Source: JAGPUQ01 sp036961295 (GTDB taxonomy: Bacteria > Pseudomonadota > Gammaproteobacteria > Pseudomonadales > Porticoccaceae). From it: a DNA stretch of 64,000 nt. The DNA lies in NCBI GenBank assembly GCA_036961295.1, contig JBALVX010000001.1, forward strand, positions 248,001-312,000. The letters are read 5' to 3'. This document shows positions 16,544-24,619 of this stretch, piece after piece. The first letter of the stretch is position 1, and each line of letters opens with the position of its first letter. Position numbers and translations under genes: made by a program. The notes below the pieces were generated by a model. That model saw nothing but the letters and a program-made list of their open reading frames with translations. It had not been told where the DNA came from and ran no database searches.

Positions 16544-17605
16544 ATGACCGAAACAGGCAATATAATTTTTGATACGGCCAATCGTATTTTTGATGACCTA
16601 AGTACACCAGAAGTCATTAACGCAGCCGAAGAGGGCGAGTGGCCCAAAGCTCTATGGCAGGCTATTGAAGAGTCCGGGTTAAATTTAACCTGGGTGCCCG
16701 AAGCCAACGGTGGCATCGGTGCGTCCCTGTTAGATGGCTTCGCGGTGATTAAAGCCGCCGGCGCTGCGGCGTTACCGGTACCGCTGGCAGAAACATTAAT
16801 GGCGGGCTGGCTGTTGTCAAAAGCCGGTCTGGAAGTGTCCAGTGAGCCTGCAACCGTGGGCCTGGGTGAAGTGCAATATGTGAATGGCGTGTTAAACGGC
16901 ACCATTAACGCAGTCCCCGGTGGGCGCAGCGCAAAACAATTAGTTGTAGTTTGCAAAGATGGCAATGATTGGCTTGTCGCGCAGATGGCAACTGATCAAT
17001 GTCAGATTGCCGCGCACAACAGTCTAGCCGGAGAACCATTCGACAGCATTACCTTGAGCGATGTGATTCCAGTGCAGAGCGGCGTTCTTACGGGGGGTAT
17101 GGACGCAGACAGTGTCCAGGCCATGGGCGCGTTAATTCGCTGTGTGCAGGCGGCGGGTGCACTCAGTGCGGCGCTAGAGTTAACTATCGAATACTCAATG
17201 GAGCGGGTTCAGTTTGGACGCCCCATCGGAAAATTCCAGGCACTGCAACATTCCGTAGCTGCGTTTGCCGGTGAAGTGGCCGCAATCAATGCCGCGGCTG
17301 ATGCGGCGGCAGAAGCATTGTCGCGCGCAGATGGTGTCGTCGATCACGAAGCCTGGGTCGAGATTGCGACCGCCAAAACCCGACTGGAAGAAGCGGTGAA
17401 CACCGGTGCCGCAGTTGCCCATCAGGTACACGGCGCTATGGGTTTTACCTACGAACATCGCTTACATCACCTGACGCGTCGCTTGTGGAGCTGGCGCGAC
17501 GAGTACGGCAACGACACCGTTTGGGCTAAACGCCTGGGTGAAGAAGTTTTGAGCTGGGGCGCAGACGAGCTGTGGCCGAAAATTACTGCGGTCAGCAATG
17601 CTTAG
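16544..17605 (+). CDS. Acyl-CoA dehydrogenase-like protein, probable partner subunit
   Basis: At 353 residues it is shorter than a full acyl-CoA dehydrogenase and diverged: the N-terminal and middle domains are compressed, the usual TEP-x-GSD flavin motif is absent, and only the C-terminal helical domain is well kept (ERVQFGRPIGKFQA, HGAMGFTYEHRLHHLTRR). No clear catalytic Glu is seen. These are the traits of the second subunit of heteromeric steroid-type dehydrogenases, which contributes part of the FAD site while the partner provides catalysis. It follows the likely partner by 82 nt and precedes another dehydrogenase by 43 nt. Confidence 0.82.
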   Translation: MTETGNIIFDTANRIFDDLSTPEVINAAEEGEWPKALWQAIEESGLNLTWVPEANGGIGASLLDGFAVIKAAGAAALPVPLAETLMAGWLLSKAGLEVSSEPATVGLGEVQYVNGVLNGTINAVPGGRSAKQLVVVCKDGNDWLVAQMATDQCQIAAHNSLAGEPFDSITLSDVIPVQSGVLTGGMDADSVQAMGALIRCVQAAGALSAALELTIEYSMERVQFGRPIGKFQALQHSVAAFAGEVAAINAAADAAAEALSRADGVVDHEAWVEIATAKTRLEEAVNTGAAVAHQVHGAMGFTYEHRLHHLTRRLWSWRDEYGNDTVWAKRLGEEVLSWGADELWPKITAVSNA

Positions 17606-17648
17606 TTGTGAAAAACACCGAATTGAAAAAATTAAGTAAGAGGTAGTT

Positions 17649-18812
17649 ATGGATTTTGGATTAAGTAGTGAACAGGAAGCCATCGTCGATAGCATCAAAG
17701 CGTTGATGGAAAAGTTTGGTGACGACTTTTGGTTGGAGCACGATAAAACCGGAGAGTACCCGGAAGACTTTTATCAGGAAGTCGCCAAAGGTGGTTGGTT
17801 GGGGATGACCATGCCGGAGGAATTCGGTGGTTCTAATTTGGGTGTACAAGAAGCCGCCCTGATGATGATGACCATCGCCGAAGGCGGCGGTATGTCGGCA
17901 GCTTCTGCCGTGCACATCAATATTTTTGGCCCGCACCCGATTGTTAAATTTGGCACCCGGGAACAAAAGCAGCGTTGGTTGCCGCCTTTGATTGAGGGAA
18001 AACAGAAAACCTGTTTCGGTGTTACCGAAGCTAATGCAGGCCTGGATACCACGCGTATCGAAACCTTCGCCAAACGCGACGGAGAGAATTATATCGTCAA
18101 TGGCCAGAAAATTTGGACCACTACAGCCCAGCAGGCCGATAAAATTATGTTGTTGGTGCGCACCACGCCAAGGGATGAATGCGAGAAACCCCACGACGGG
18201 ATTTCCTTGTTTTATACTGACATGGATCCGAATCATGTCGAAATTAAAGAAATCGATAAAATGGGTCGCAAGTGCGTCAATTCCAACATGACCTTCTACG
18301 ACAATCTTCCGGTTCCCAAAGAAGATTTAATTGGCGAAGAAGGTAAGGGCTTTCGCTATATTTTGCACAGCTTAAACCCGGAACGAATTCTGCTGGCGGC
18401 TGAGTCCGTCGGCATGGGCCGCAGTGCTTTGGCTCGAGCGACGCAATACGCTAAAGACCGCGAAGTCTTTGGTCGTCCTATCGGCATGAACCAATCCGTG
18501 CAACATCCTCTGGCTGAGAACTGGGTTGAACTGGAAGCGGCTTACCTGAGTATTATGCACGCGGCATCCCTTTACGATAGCGGTAAGGACTGTGGTGCTC
18601 ACGCCAACGGCGCTAAATACTTTGCCGCCGAAGCCGGGTTTAAAGCCTGCCAGCAAGCTGTAATGACTCACGGTGGTATGGGTTATGCCAAGGAATATCA
18701 CGTTGAACGTTTAATGCGCGAGGCGATGTTGCCGCGTTTAGCGCCGGTCAGTCAGAATATGGTGCTAAATTTTATTTCCACCAATAAACTGGGTTTGCCG
18801 CGGTCTTATTGA
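17649..18812 (+). CDS. Acyl-CoA dehydrogenase
   Basis: A 387-residue acyl-CoA dehydrogenase. VTEANAGLDTTR at 125-136 replaces the common TEPxxGSD flavin motif. The C-terminal YEGTSEI region is replaced by PRLAPVSQNM, so the medium-chain base is missing; Glu245 in LNPERILLAAE is a candidate at the long-chain/isovaleryl position. DREVFGRPIGMNQ and HGGMGYAKE are family hallmarks. It has its own AAGAGG ribosome-binding site and ends the first catabolic island; rlmI converges on it 43 nt later with no clear terminator between. Confidence 0.87.
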   Translation: MDFGLSSEQEAIVDSIKALMEKFGDDFWLEHDKTGEYPEDFYQEVAKGGWLGMTMPEEFGGSNLGVQEAALMMMTIAEGGGMSAASAVHINIFGPHPIVKFGTREQKQRWLPPLIEGKQKTCFGVTEANAGLDTTRIETFAKRDGENYIVNGQKIWTTTAQQADKIMLLVRTTPRDECEKPHDGISLFYTDMDPNHVEIKEIDKMGRKCVNSNMTFYDNLPVPKEDLIGEEGKGFRYILHSLNPERILLAAESVGMGRSALARATQYAKDREVFGRPIGMNQSVQHPLAENWVELEAAYLSIMHAASLYDSGKDCGAHANGAKYFAAEAGFKACQQAVMTHGGMGYAKEYHVERLMREAMLPRLAPVSQNMVLNFISTNKLGLPRSY

Positions 18813-18855
18813 GTGCAGGTTTTCTTTTTTTTGGAGGGAGAGGGTGTTGCTTTAT

Positions 18856-20142
18856 TTACCCGGCCACCCTCAACACCAGGCCCTTCAGATAAGCACCCTC
18901 TGGAAAGCTCAGTAATACAGGATGATCGGCTGCGGCATTCACCTTGTGTACGATTTGGGCATCAACAGCGGCATCCAGCGCCGCACCTGCGACAATCTTC
19001 TGGAACAGATCGTCACTAATTCCACCCGAGCATGAAAAAGTAGCAAGAATGCCGCCGGGGCGGAGTAATTTAAAAGCTAATAAATTGATGTCTTTGTAAG
19101 CGCGTGCGGCTTTTTCGGCAAAGGCTGCCGTGGGCGCAAATTTTGGTGGGTCGAGTACGATCAGGTCGAATTTTCGGTTCTGGTCACGCAGCTTTCGCAA
19201 GGCTTCAAATACATCGGCCTGCTGCCACTCGGCACGGCTGGCATCCAGCGCGTTCAGCTCGACATTGCGCTGCGCCAGTTGCAAGGCATCTGCTGAAGAG
19301 TCTATCGATAACACCGTGTTGGCGCCGCCGCGCAGGGCGTATAACGAGAAACCGCCGGTGTAACAGAAACAGTTGAGTACATCGCGTCCGACAGACAGCT
19401 CACCGATCAAAGCACGGTTGTCGCGCTGGTCAAGATAAAACCCGGTCTTCTGTCCGGTGGCTACATCCACCGCAATGTGGATACCGTTCTCGGTCACACT
19501 CAAATTTTCCGGTAGCTGACCACGCAACACTTCACTGCGTTTCTCCAGACCTTCCAGCGCACGGCCATCAGAATCCGAACGTTCGTAGATACACACCGGC
19601 TGACACAGTTCTTCCTGCAAGCAATCCGCGAAAGTCTCACGCCAGCGTTCCACACCGGCGCTGCCCAACTGCAACACCAGTACATCGACATATTGATCCA
19701 CGATTAACCCAGGCAAGCCGTCAGACTCACCATGAATCAAGCGCGTACCGTTACTGTGCAGCTCGAGTTTCAGATCTTTTCGTAAGGTCAACGCACCGAC
19801 AATTTTGCGCCGGAAAAAATCTGCATCGATTTTCTCCTCAGCTTGCCACGACCATACCCGCGCGACAATTTGCGACTCTGAGTTGTAAGCCGCCCAGGCG
19901 AGAAAGCCACCCTCCGCATCGCATACCTGTACCGTGTCACCACTTTGCGCATCGCCTTCGACACGTTCTACCGCACCGGAAAATACCCACGGATGACGGC
20001 GCAGAATGGACCTTTCACGGCCTGTCTGTAAAACAAGTTTTGCACCATCAAAGGCAACTTTAGGTGCGCTGACAAACGATGCGGAACGGGGTTTATGTTT
20101 GCCATGACGGCGTGAAGGTGAGGTATGGCGTTTCTGATTCAT
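18856..20142 (-). CDS. rlmI: 23S rRNA (cytosine-5) methyltransferase RlmI family
   Basis: A 428-residue class I SAM-dependent methyltransferase of the RlmI/YccW family, which methylates C1962 of 23S rRNA in E. coli. A PUA-like N-terminal part (LVLQTGRERSILRRHPWVFS) is followed by the Rossmann domain with NCFCYTGGFSLYA, DLIVLDPPKF and the TFSCSGGI segment bearing the catalytic Cys. The first 25-30 residues are very basic and not part of the usual protein. It lies convergent to the dehydrogenase at 17649 and sits at the edge of the cassette array, so it probably marks the core chromosome boundary there. Confidence 0.9.
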   Translation of the reverse strand: MNQKRHTSPSRRHGKHKPRSASFVSAPKVAFDGAKLVLQTGRERSILRRHPWVFSGAVERVEGDAQSGDTVQVCDAEGGFLAWAAYNSESQIVARVWSWQAEEKIDADFFRRKIVGALTLRKDLKLELHSNGTRLIHGESDGLPGLIVDQYVDVLVLQLGSAGVERWRETFADCLQEELCQPVCIYERSDSDGRALEGLEKRSEVLRGQLPENLSVTENGIHIAVDVATGQKTGFYLDQRDNRALIGELSVGRDVLNCFCYTGGFSLYALRGGANTVLSIDSSADALQLAQRNVELNALDASRAEWQQADVFEALRKLRDQNRKFDLIVLDPPKFAPTAAFAEKAARAYKDINLLAFKLLRPGGILATFSCSGGISDDLFQKIVAGAALDAAVDAQIVHKVNAAADHPVLLSFPEGAYLKGLVLRVAG

Positions 20143-20448
20143 TAGGTGTTTTCTAGGCAGGTGATAAATATTAACAGAATAGATTCTTAGGTTTGCAGTT
20201 TACTCGAATAAGTAGGGGAAGCTTAATAAACTGAGACTATTTGAGGCATTAATCCGACTGATTAATGCCTTATCTTAGCTCGCCTTGGTTCTACGACGTA
20301 GGCATTCACTAGTGCGCCGTCCATGATCAAGATAGAAAGGCACAGCTTCGTGAATCAAGCCGGGTTTGAGGCTTGCTGGTTTCGACTTTAAGTTAGGGCG
20401 GGTATATGAGGTTTGGCTTGATTGGCTGTGGCCAAGGTCAGCGCATTT
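20143..20448. other. Gene-free spacer between rlmI and the cassette array
   Basis: About 300 nt with no coding frame. It holds a perfect 10-bp inverted repeat (20244-20270) and a 9-bp inverted repeat AATCAAGCC (20353-20361) / GGCTTGATT (20415-20423) with a 53-nt loop. A GTTAGGGCG sequence at 20392-20400 resembles half of an attC core, but no partner half is visible, so the last cassette seems to lack a recognisable attC. Confidence 0.5.
20244..20270. terminator. Inverted repeat, possible bidirectional terminator
   Basis: AGGCATTAAT (20244-20253) pairs perfectly with ATTAATGCCT (20261-20270) across a 7-nt loop. No long T-tract follows on either strand; it could end transcripts leaving the cassette array or serve as a protein site. 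Confidence 0.35.
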
Positions 20449-20970
20449 CTAAGGCACGTGCTCTTTGTTTTTAGCACCCTGTAAATCGCTAAAAATATGC
20501 CGGTATCTTGAGCTTTCTGCTGTTTTCATTAGTTTCGATGCCTGAACTAGTTGGTTAACGCTTGATGATAGTTCTTCAAAGTAAGCAGCATCGTTTAATG
20601 CTGATTGATCATTAATTGAATTATGCATTTCTTTTAGATTTAGAATTTCTTGTTTAAATTCATTTTGTTTGTCTTTAAGTTCGTGCAGGCCATCTTTATC
20701 TTCAAGTTGCTCGAGGATAATCATACTGTCTGCCACAAATGCCATGGCTTCTGTGTAGTTTTTTGTCACTTCACTTAGGTTTTGTAGTACTGTATTTTTC
20801 TTGACAAGTTTTGTCAGATTTTTGTTTTCCTCATGAGCTTCCCTGGCTAGTTGATGGCTTTTTTTTGCTGTATTTTTGCTCTTGTAAGCATAAATAATGC
20901 TGATTATTGATACGATTAAAGCACCAATAGCGATACTTTCAGCTAATTGTAAGGTTGGAATAAAATTCAT
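20449..20970 (-). CDS. Cassette gene: membrane-anchored coiled-coil protein, unknown function
   Basis: I do not recognise this 173-residue protein. An N-terminal hydrophobic segment (about residues 10-28, IAIGALIVSIISIIYAY) is followed by a basic turn (KSKNTAKK) and a long Lys/Glu/Asn/Leu-rich region with heptad-like spacing up to about residue 150, so it is probably an inner-membrane protein with a cytoplasmic coiled coil. It starts about 10 nt after an attC site and has no visible ribosome-binding site. It is the last cassette gene in the reading direction of the array. Confidence 0.7.
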   Translation of the reverse strand: MNFIPTLQLAESIAIGALIVSIISIIYAYKSKNTAKKSHQLAREAHEENKNLTKLVKKNTVLQNLSEVTKNYTEAMAFVADSMIILEQLEDKDGLHELKDKQNEFKQEILNLKEMHNSINDQSALNDAAYFEELSSSVNQLVQASKLMKTAESSRYRHIFSDLQGAKNKEHVP

Positions 20971-20979
20971 TTATTGTGG

Positions 20980-21070
20980 TCCTGACGTTTGAAATAAGTG
21001 GCGCGGCGCGTTTTTTTGCGCAGCGTCCAGCCCACGTTTTTTGTGGGCGAACTTGATTGACTTGTTAGGC
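20980..21070 (-). other. attC recombination site (third in array)
   Basis: On the minus strand GCCTAACAAGTCAATCAAG opens the site, immediately covering the stop codon of the frameshifted cassette gene, and CTTATTTCAAACGTCAGGA closes it. Internal stems include CCCAC/GTGGG and GCGC-rich arms. The closing core is GTCAGGA instead of GTTRRRY, so this end is degenerate and may recombine poorly. Confidence 0.72.
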
Positions 21071-21396
21071 CTTATATTCTTCCCATTCGCCATTATTTAT
21101 GTTTTTCTGCTTTTCTGTTGAAAGCCATTTTGTAAATTCCTCGTCACCATTGTCACTCCAATGTAAACGTATACTACGGATGTCTTTAGTGTTTCTTAAT
21201 GTATTGAGGCCACATGAAAATTCTGGGTAATATTGATGGAAGCCTCGTGAGAAAAATACTTCAAGAACCCAATAGTTTTTGTTTTTATCGTGTTTGTGAA
21301 GAGTGAATCTTTTATTTCCGCCGCCTACGATTTGTGCTCCACAGATTTCGTGTGCATGTTCAGATAGACACCTATTCAGTATTTTGATCTAGTCAT
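21065..21396 (-). pseudogene. Cassette gene with a 1-nt frameshift near its start
   Basis: An ATG at 21396 with AAGGA 6 nt upstream opens a frame that stops after six codons. A second frame, 1 nt out of phase, then runs without interruption to a TAA at 21065-21067 lying in the attC edge, as cassette genes normally end. One additional A in the A4 run at 21382-21385 (T4 on the plus strand) would join them into a 110-residue protein with GGGNKRFTLHKHDKNKNYWV in the middle and WSDNGDEEFTKWL later. It is either an inactivated gene, a slippage site or a sequencing error. The protein has no signal peptide or membrane segment and I do not recognise it. Confidence 0.7.
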
Positions 21397-21417
21397 TTAA
21401 ATTCCTTCTAAATTGAG

Positions 21418-21495
21418 GCCTAACGCTTAAGCTAAGTTGGCCGTAATACAGAGCGAAGCGGCGTATTACTGGTCAACTGCAGCGCCTTGTTATGT
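21418..21495 (-). other. attC recombination site (second in array)
   Basis: Read on the minus strand it runs from CATAACAAGGCGCTGCAG to TTAAGCGTTAGGC. The arms GTTG-GCC-GTAATAC and GTATTAC-TGG-TCAAC pair into a long bulged hairpin, and the outer TAACGC/GCGCC..TTGTTA cores are typical. The TAA of the upstream cassette gene lies inside the first core. Confidence 0.88.
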
Positions 21496-21717
21496 TTTTT
21501 CATTTGCATTACTTTTATTAAATCTTTTTGTTACTAAATACGAAATAAATAAACTTAATATTAAAGATATCATTAAGGCTAACACGGTGCCATAGTTTGG
21601 ATAAACGGCATAGCTAAATGGTGGTATTGAAAGCACTAAATATGTGCTTATTACGAAAATAAGAATAAAAACTGCAATAAAAATTATAAACTTTACTATT
21701 GCATAATGATTGATCAT
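21490..21717 (-). CDS. Cassette gene: small two-span membrane protein
   Basis: A 75-residue protein with two hydrophobic segments (about residues 5-31 and 42-62), a short periplasmic or cytoplasmic loop between them, and a basic, hydrophilic tail (TKRFNKSNANEKT). I do not recognise it. The ATG at 21717 has AAGGA 8 nt upstream; the longer reading from 21762 would start inside the attC site. Its TAA is embedded in the next attC core. Small membrane proteins of unknown role are common integron cassette cargo. Confidence 0.72.
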   Translation of the reverse strand: MINHYAIVKFIIFIAVFILIFVISTYLVLSIPPFSYAVYPNYGTVLALMISLILSLFISYLVTKRFNKSNANEKT

Positions 21718-21743
21718 TTCAAATATCCTTTTTTTATTTATTA

Positions 21744-21803
21744 CACATAACGCCTCAAACACCGGCGCAGTTTGCTGCGTCCGAGTGCTTTGACTTGTTA
21801 GCA
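21744..21803 (-). other. attC recombination site (first in array)
   Basis: On the minus strand it reads from TGCTAACAAGTCAAAGCAC to GTTTGAGGCGTTATG. Arms TCAAA/TTTGA, CAC/GTG, CGG/CCG and CGCAG/CTGCG pair around a TTTG loop, with unpaired bases between, as in functional attC hairpins. It starts 10 nt after the stop codon of the upstream cassette gene. Confidence 0.88.
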
Positions 21804-21812
21804 GTTGAACTA

Positions 21813-22196
21813 CTACATCTCGGCTTTATTTGGCATCAAGTACCAAAGCAAAAAAGCGACAAAAAACAATGCAGGAATATCTCCCAACATATTTGCATGC
21901 TCAGTTTCATCGACGATTGCTTGCGCGAGCATAATTCCCGCGTGAACAATGCTCGACCAAATGGTAAACCATATGAGGCTGGCATGTTCCATAGGATCCT
22001 TTGCAGCACGAATTAAGAATATTCCTAGAGTGATGTAGATACCCATAATCATCTGTTCATATTCTGGTTGTGCCGGCAACCAACTCCACCCATCAGGCCA
22101 AACCACCATCATCATCGCTGGTACGCCCACAATGAAAATCACACCAATTGCATAAAGTGCGATACTCAAATATTTCATTTTTGTATTTCTTTGCAT
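21813..22196 (-). CDS. Cassette gene: four-span membrane protein (DUF6632-like)
   Basis: A 127-residue protein with four predicted membrane segments (about residues 9-31, 47-64, 72-93 and 105-122). The pattern MGIYITLGIFLIRAAKDP followed by ASLIWFTIWSSIVHAGIM resembles DUF6632 membrane proteins, whose function is unknown; this assignment is from memory and tentative. A CGGAG ribosome-binding site lies upstream of the ATG at 22196. It belongs to the first cassette in reading order, between a GTTAGC boundary (22226-22231) and the attC at 21744-21803. Confidence 0.72.
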   Translation of the reverse strand: MQRNTKMKYLSIALYAIGVIFIVGVPAMMMVVWPDGWSWLPAQPEYEQMIMGIYITLGIFLIRAAKDPMEHASLIWFTIWSSIVHAGIMLAQAIVDETEHANMLGDIPALFFVAFLLWYLMPNKAEM

Positions 22197-22231
22197 GATT
22201 TTCTCCGATAGTAATTTTTTTGACTGCTAAC

Positions 22232-22528
22232 AGTTTATTCAATAGCCATAGGCTTTATATCACTTTCAACTCTATTTTGGGCGAAGGAGACCGTAGCCGG
22301 GATGATTTGGTTTTAATAACAATAAGTTAAAAGGTGTCGTTTTGTTTATACGCAGTGTACACGGCAAGCTAAATTCGACCACTCTAATTATTATCCAGGC
22401 TCTTGTTCGTTAAGTGCGTCCTTAGAAATCAAGGGTTTATCGTATCGATTTCAAAGATACAGGGAAAGGGGTCTGTTGATCTTGGGCTTTAGGCCGGTCA
22501 GTTTGATTGAAATCAACAGGGCCGACAA
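22232..22528. other. Gene-free stretch between the cassette array and mscL
   Basis: No frame with coding character is seen on either strand. There is no intI and no convincing attI. A GTTAGC boundary lies at its lower edge and the mscL terminator at its upper edge. A promoter for the cassettes would have to lie here on the minus strand; no strong candidate was found by eye. Confidence 0.5.
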
Positions 22529-22561
22529 TTAAAAAGGCCCCACTGTTGCCAGTCAGGCCTT
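22529..22561 (-). terminator. Intrinsic terminator of mscL
   Basis: AAGGCC (22534-22539) pairs with GGCCTT (22556-22561), and the inner CACTG/CAGT arms pair around a TTGC loop. On the minus strand the stem is followed by TTTTTAATT. Confidence 0.8.
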
Positions 22562-22609
22562 GGATGCTATTGCTAGCTTAACTGTTGCTCGGTGCTACAG
22601 TTTAGGAAG

Positions 22610-23020
22610 TTATCCTCGCTGTCTAAGTAAATCGCGAATCTCAGTGAGCAGATTTTCTTCTGCGCTGGGTTCTGGCTCAGCAGGTGCTTCCTTGACGACT
22701 TCTTCTTCCTTTTTCATCGAATTCATTGCTTTGATGCCCACGAATACGGCAAGAGCAATAATCACAAAGTCGATAACGGTTTGAATAAACTTGCCATAAG
22801 CGATTGAGACAGCGCCTTGCTCGCCCACGGCCTCTTGAATGACGTAACCGAGATCAACAAAATTGACTCCACCCATCATCACGCCAATGGGCGGCATGAC
22901 AATGTCAGCTACGGCTGAGGAAACGATTTTGCCAAACGCGGCACCGATGATAATACCGACGGCCATATCGACCACATTACCTTTGACGGCGAACTCTTTA
23001 AACTCTTGCATCATACCCAT
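22610..23020 (-). CDS. mscL: Large-conductance mechanosensitive channel MscL
   Basis: A 136-residue MscL that opens under membrane tension to release solutes during hypo-osmotic shock. The N-terminal amphipathic helix (MQEFKEFAVKGN), the pore-lining TM1 with VDMAVGIIIGAAFGKIV, the GYVIQEAVGEQGAVSIAYG periplasmic loop, TM2 (about 77-98) and the charged C-terminal helix bundle (EENLLTEIRDLL) are all present. It forms a homopentamer in the inner membrane. AAAGGAG lies 7 nt before the ATG at 23020, supporting this start over the internal Met codons. A terminator follows. Confidence 0.95.
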   Translation of the reverse strand: MGMMQEFKEFAVKGNVVDMAVGIIIGAAFGKIVSSAVADIVMPPIGVMMGGVNFVDLGYVIQEAVGEQGAVSIAYGKFIQTVIDFVIIALAVFVGIKAMNSMKKEEEVVKEAPAEPEPSAEENLLTEIRDLLRQRG

Positions 23021-23074
23021 ATGTAAACTCCTTTATGCTGGATTAAAAGCCGGTGCTGCTGGCTCTGTTTTTAT

Positions 23075-23110
23075 TGTTGCTAATATCATTACTAATATTG
23101 CTGCTAAGGT
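23075..23110. repeat. Three imperfect copies of a 12-nt repeat
   Basis: TGTTGCTAATAT (23075-23086), CATTACTAATAT (23087-23098) and TGCTGCTAAGGT (23099-23110) upstream of mscL. The third copy is the most diverged. Confidence 0.5.
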
Positions 23111-23276
23111 TTTAACCGGATGGCGATTGCAAGTGCTGCCGGGCAATATCGATGCTGCTGTTAAATTCGATACCAACCCAGTATATCAACGGATGAGGGC
23201 AAGATAGAAGCTTAAAATCGTGGGTAAAAGTCGGCGCCTGGAGGTTTGTCGAGTGTGTGCTGAGATGAGTTCCTAT

Positions 23277-24440
23277 CTACTGTTTACCTATTGTTCGTTT
23301 TAAAACGCTGTGGTTGAGGTCGGCGAGAGAGGCTCGGCCGCTGAGTATCATGCCTCGCTCAATTTCTGCCCGCAGCAATTCTAGCACCCGCTCAACTCCC
23401 ACCTGACCGCCGGCGGCGAGGCCATACAGATAGGGGCGTCCCATCATGCAAGCGGTGGCACCGAGGGCGAGGGCTTTGAGAACATGGGTGCCGCGACGCA
23501 CGCCGCCATCGAGAATGATTTCGACCTGGCCGCCCACCGCATCGGCGATTTCGGGTAAGACCTCGATGGGTGCAGGGACGCTATCCAGTTGCCGGCCGCC
23601 GTGATTGGAGATGATGATCGCGCTGGCCCCCATGGCAGCAGCTTTGCGGGCATCCTCAACAGATAGTATGCCTTTAATGGCAAATGGCCCCGACCAGCGC
23701 GCGATGACTTTCTCGGCGTAGTTCCAGTTAAGGGCGCGATCAAACTGACCGTTGATATAACTACCCAGGGAGCTGACCTCGGTACTGCCTTCGCTAATAT
23801 GGTGGGCGACGTTGGCCATTTGCAGGGCGGGGGAGGTGAGGTAGCGGTAGCACCACTGCGGCCGCGCGGCGAAGCTGGCAAAGCTCTTCAGCGTGAGCGC
23901 GGGGGGCACGGTCATCCCGGTGCGCAAATCCCGCTCCCGATTGCCCTGCACGACGGTGTCCACGGTTAAGCACAGGGCGTCGTAGTTGGCAGCCTTACAG
24001 CGTTCGATCAATTCATTGTTAATGCCGTCATCCCGCAAGGCATACAACTGAAATAACTTTGGCCCGCTGGTGGCTGCGGCGACGTCTTCAATGGTAGTGG
24101 TGGATACCGTGGACAGGGAGTAGAGAGTGCCGCTGGATTGCGCGGCCCGTGCAACGGCGGTCTCGCCTTGATAGTGAAAAAATCGCGACATACCCGTGGG
24201 GGCGAGTATTACTGGCCAGTCGATGTCGCAACCCAATACCCTGGTGCGCATATCGATGTTGGTTACATCCTGCAAAATGCTCGGTACTAATTGATAGCGT
24301 TCAAAGGCGGCAGTGTTGCGGTGTTTACTGTATTCGTCGTCGGCAGCACCATCGATATAATGAAACAGCGGGGCGGGCAATTTCTTGCGTGCTAATTCAC
24401 GGAAGTCGTTAACGTTGTAGCAGCGATTTATTGTTTGCAT
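23277..24440 (-). CDS. FMN-dependent alpha-hydroxy acid dehydrogenase/oxidase
   Basis: A 387-residue TIM-barrel flavoprotein of the lactate dehydrogenase/glycolate oxidase family, which oxidises L-2-hydroxy acids to 2-oxo acids. LFHYIDGAADDEYS near the N-terminus, LAPTGMSRFFH, LSTVSTTT, KLFQLY, LTVDT and especially SNHGGRQLDS (bearing the catalytic His and the substrate-binding Arg) are diagnostic. LldD of E. coli is a relative but the sequence is not close enough to fix L-lactate as substrate. The gene stands alone on the minus strand, divergent from trpS. Confidence 0.88.
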   Translation of the reverse strand: MQTINRCYNVNDFRELARKKLPAPLFHYIDGAADDEYSKHRNTAAFERYQLVPSILQDVTNIDMRTRVLGCDIDWPVILAPTGMSRFFHYQGETAVARAAQSSGTLYSLSTVSTTTIEDVAAATSGPKLFQLYALRDDGINNELIERCKAANYDALCLTVDTVVQGNRERDLRTGMTVPPALTLKSFASFAARPQWCYRYLTSPALQMANVAHHISEGSTEVSSLGSYINGQFDRALNWNYAEKVIARWSGPFAIKGILSVEDARKAAAMGASAIIISNHGGRQLDSVPAPIEVLPEIADAVGGQVEIILDGGVRRGTHVLKALALGATACMMGRPYLYGLAAGGQVGVERVLELLRAEIERGMILSGRASLADLNHSVLKRTIGKQ

Positions 24441-24619
24441 GTACGGTGCCCTTGTTTATGGCGCGCTAGTGTTGTGTATGTGGCGGTATTAGCACCTCGC
24501 TTGCCATCATAAAAGGAAATACACTAAAAGCTATAGTTTTAATATCCCAGGCGGGTTCAGGCCAGGGGTAATCGGGTATTATGTGCGCTGGTTAATGACA
24601 CACAGATTTTTAGGTTCTT

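Larger units (their letters stand above)
20449..22231 (-). mobile_element. Integron-type gene cassette array without integrase (CALIN)
   Basis: Four short, AT-rich, same-strand genes are separated by 60-91 nt imperfect palindromes with attC ends: GCCTAAC or GCTAAC right after each stop codon and GTTATG or GTTAGGC-like sequence before the next gene. Three such sites are at 21744-21803, 21418-21495 and 20980-21070, and a lone GTTAGC boundary is at 22226-22231. In two cassettes the stop codon itself overlaps the attC edge, as is usual for cassettes. No integrase gene or attI is seen in the flanks (mscL and rlmI). The composition differs visibly from the surrounding core genes, suggesting acquisition. 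Confidence 0.82.

Noticed and set aside
20353..20423. A fourth attC after the last cassette gene
   Set aside because: A 9-bp inverted repeat and a GTTAGGG half-core are present, but no matching second core or bulged arms.
22232..22609. attI or a truncated integrase next to mscL
   Set aside because: No intI-like frame and no paired integrase sites were seen.
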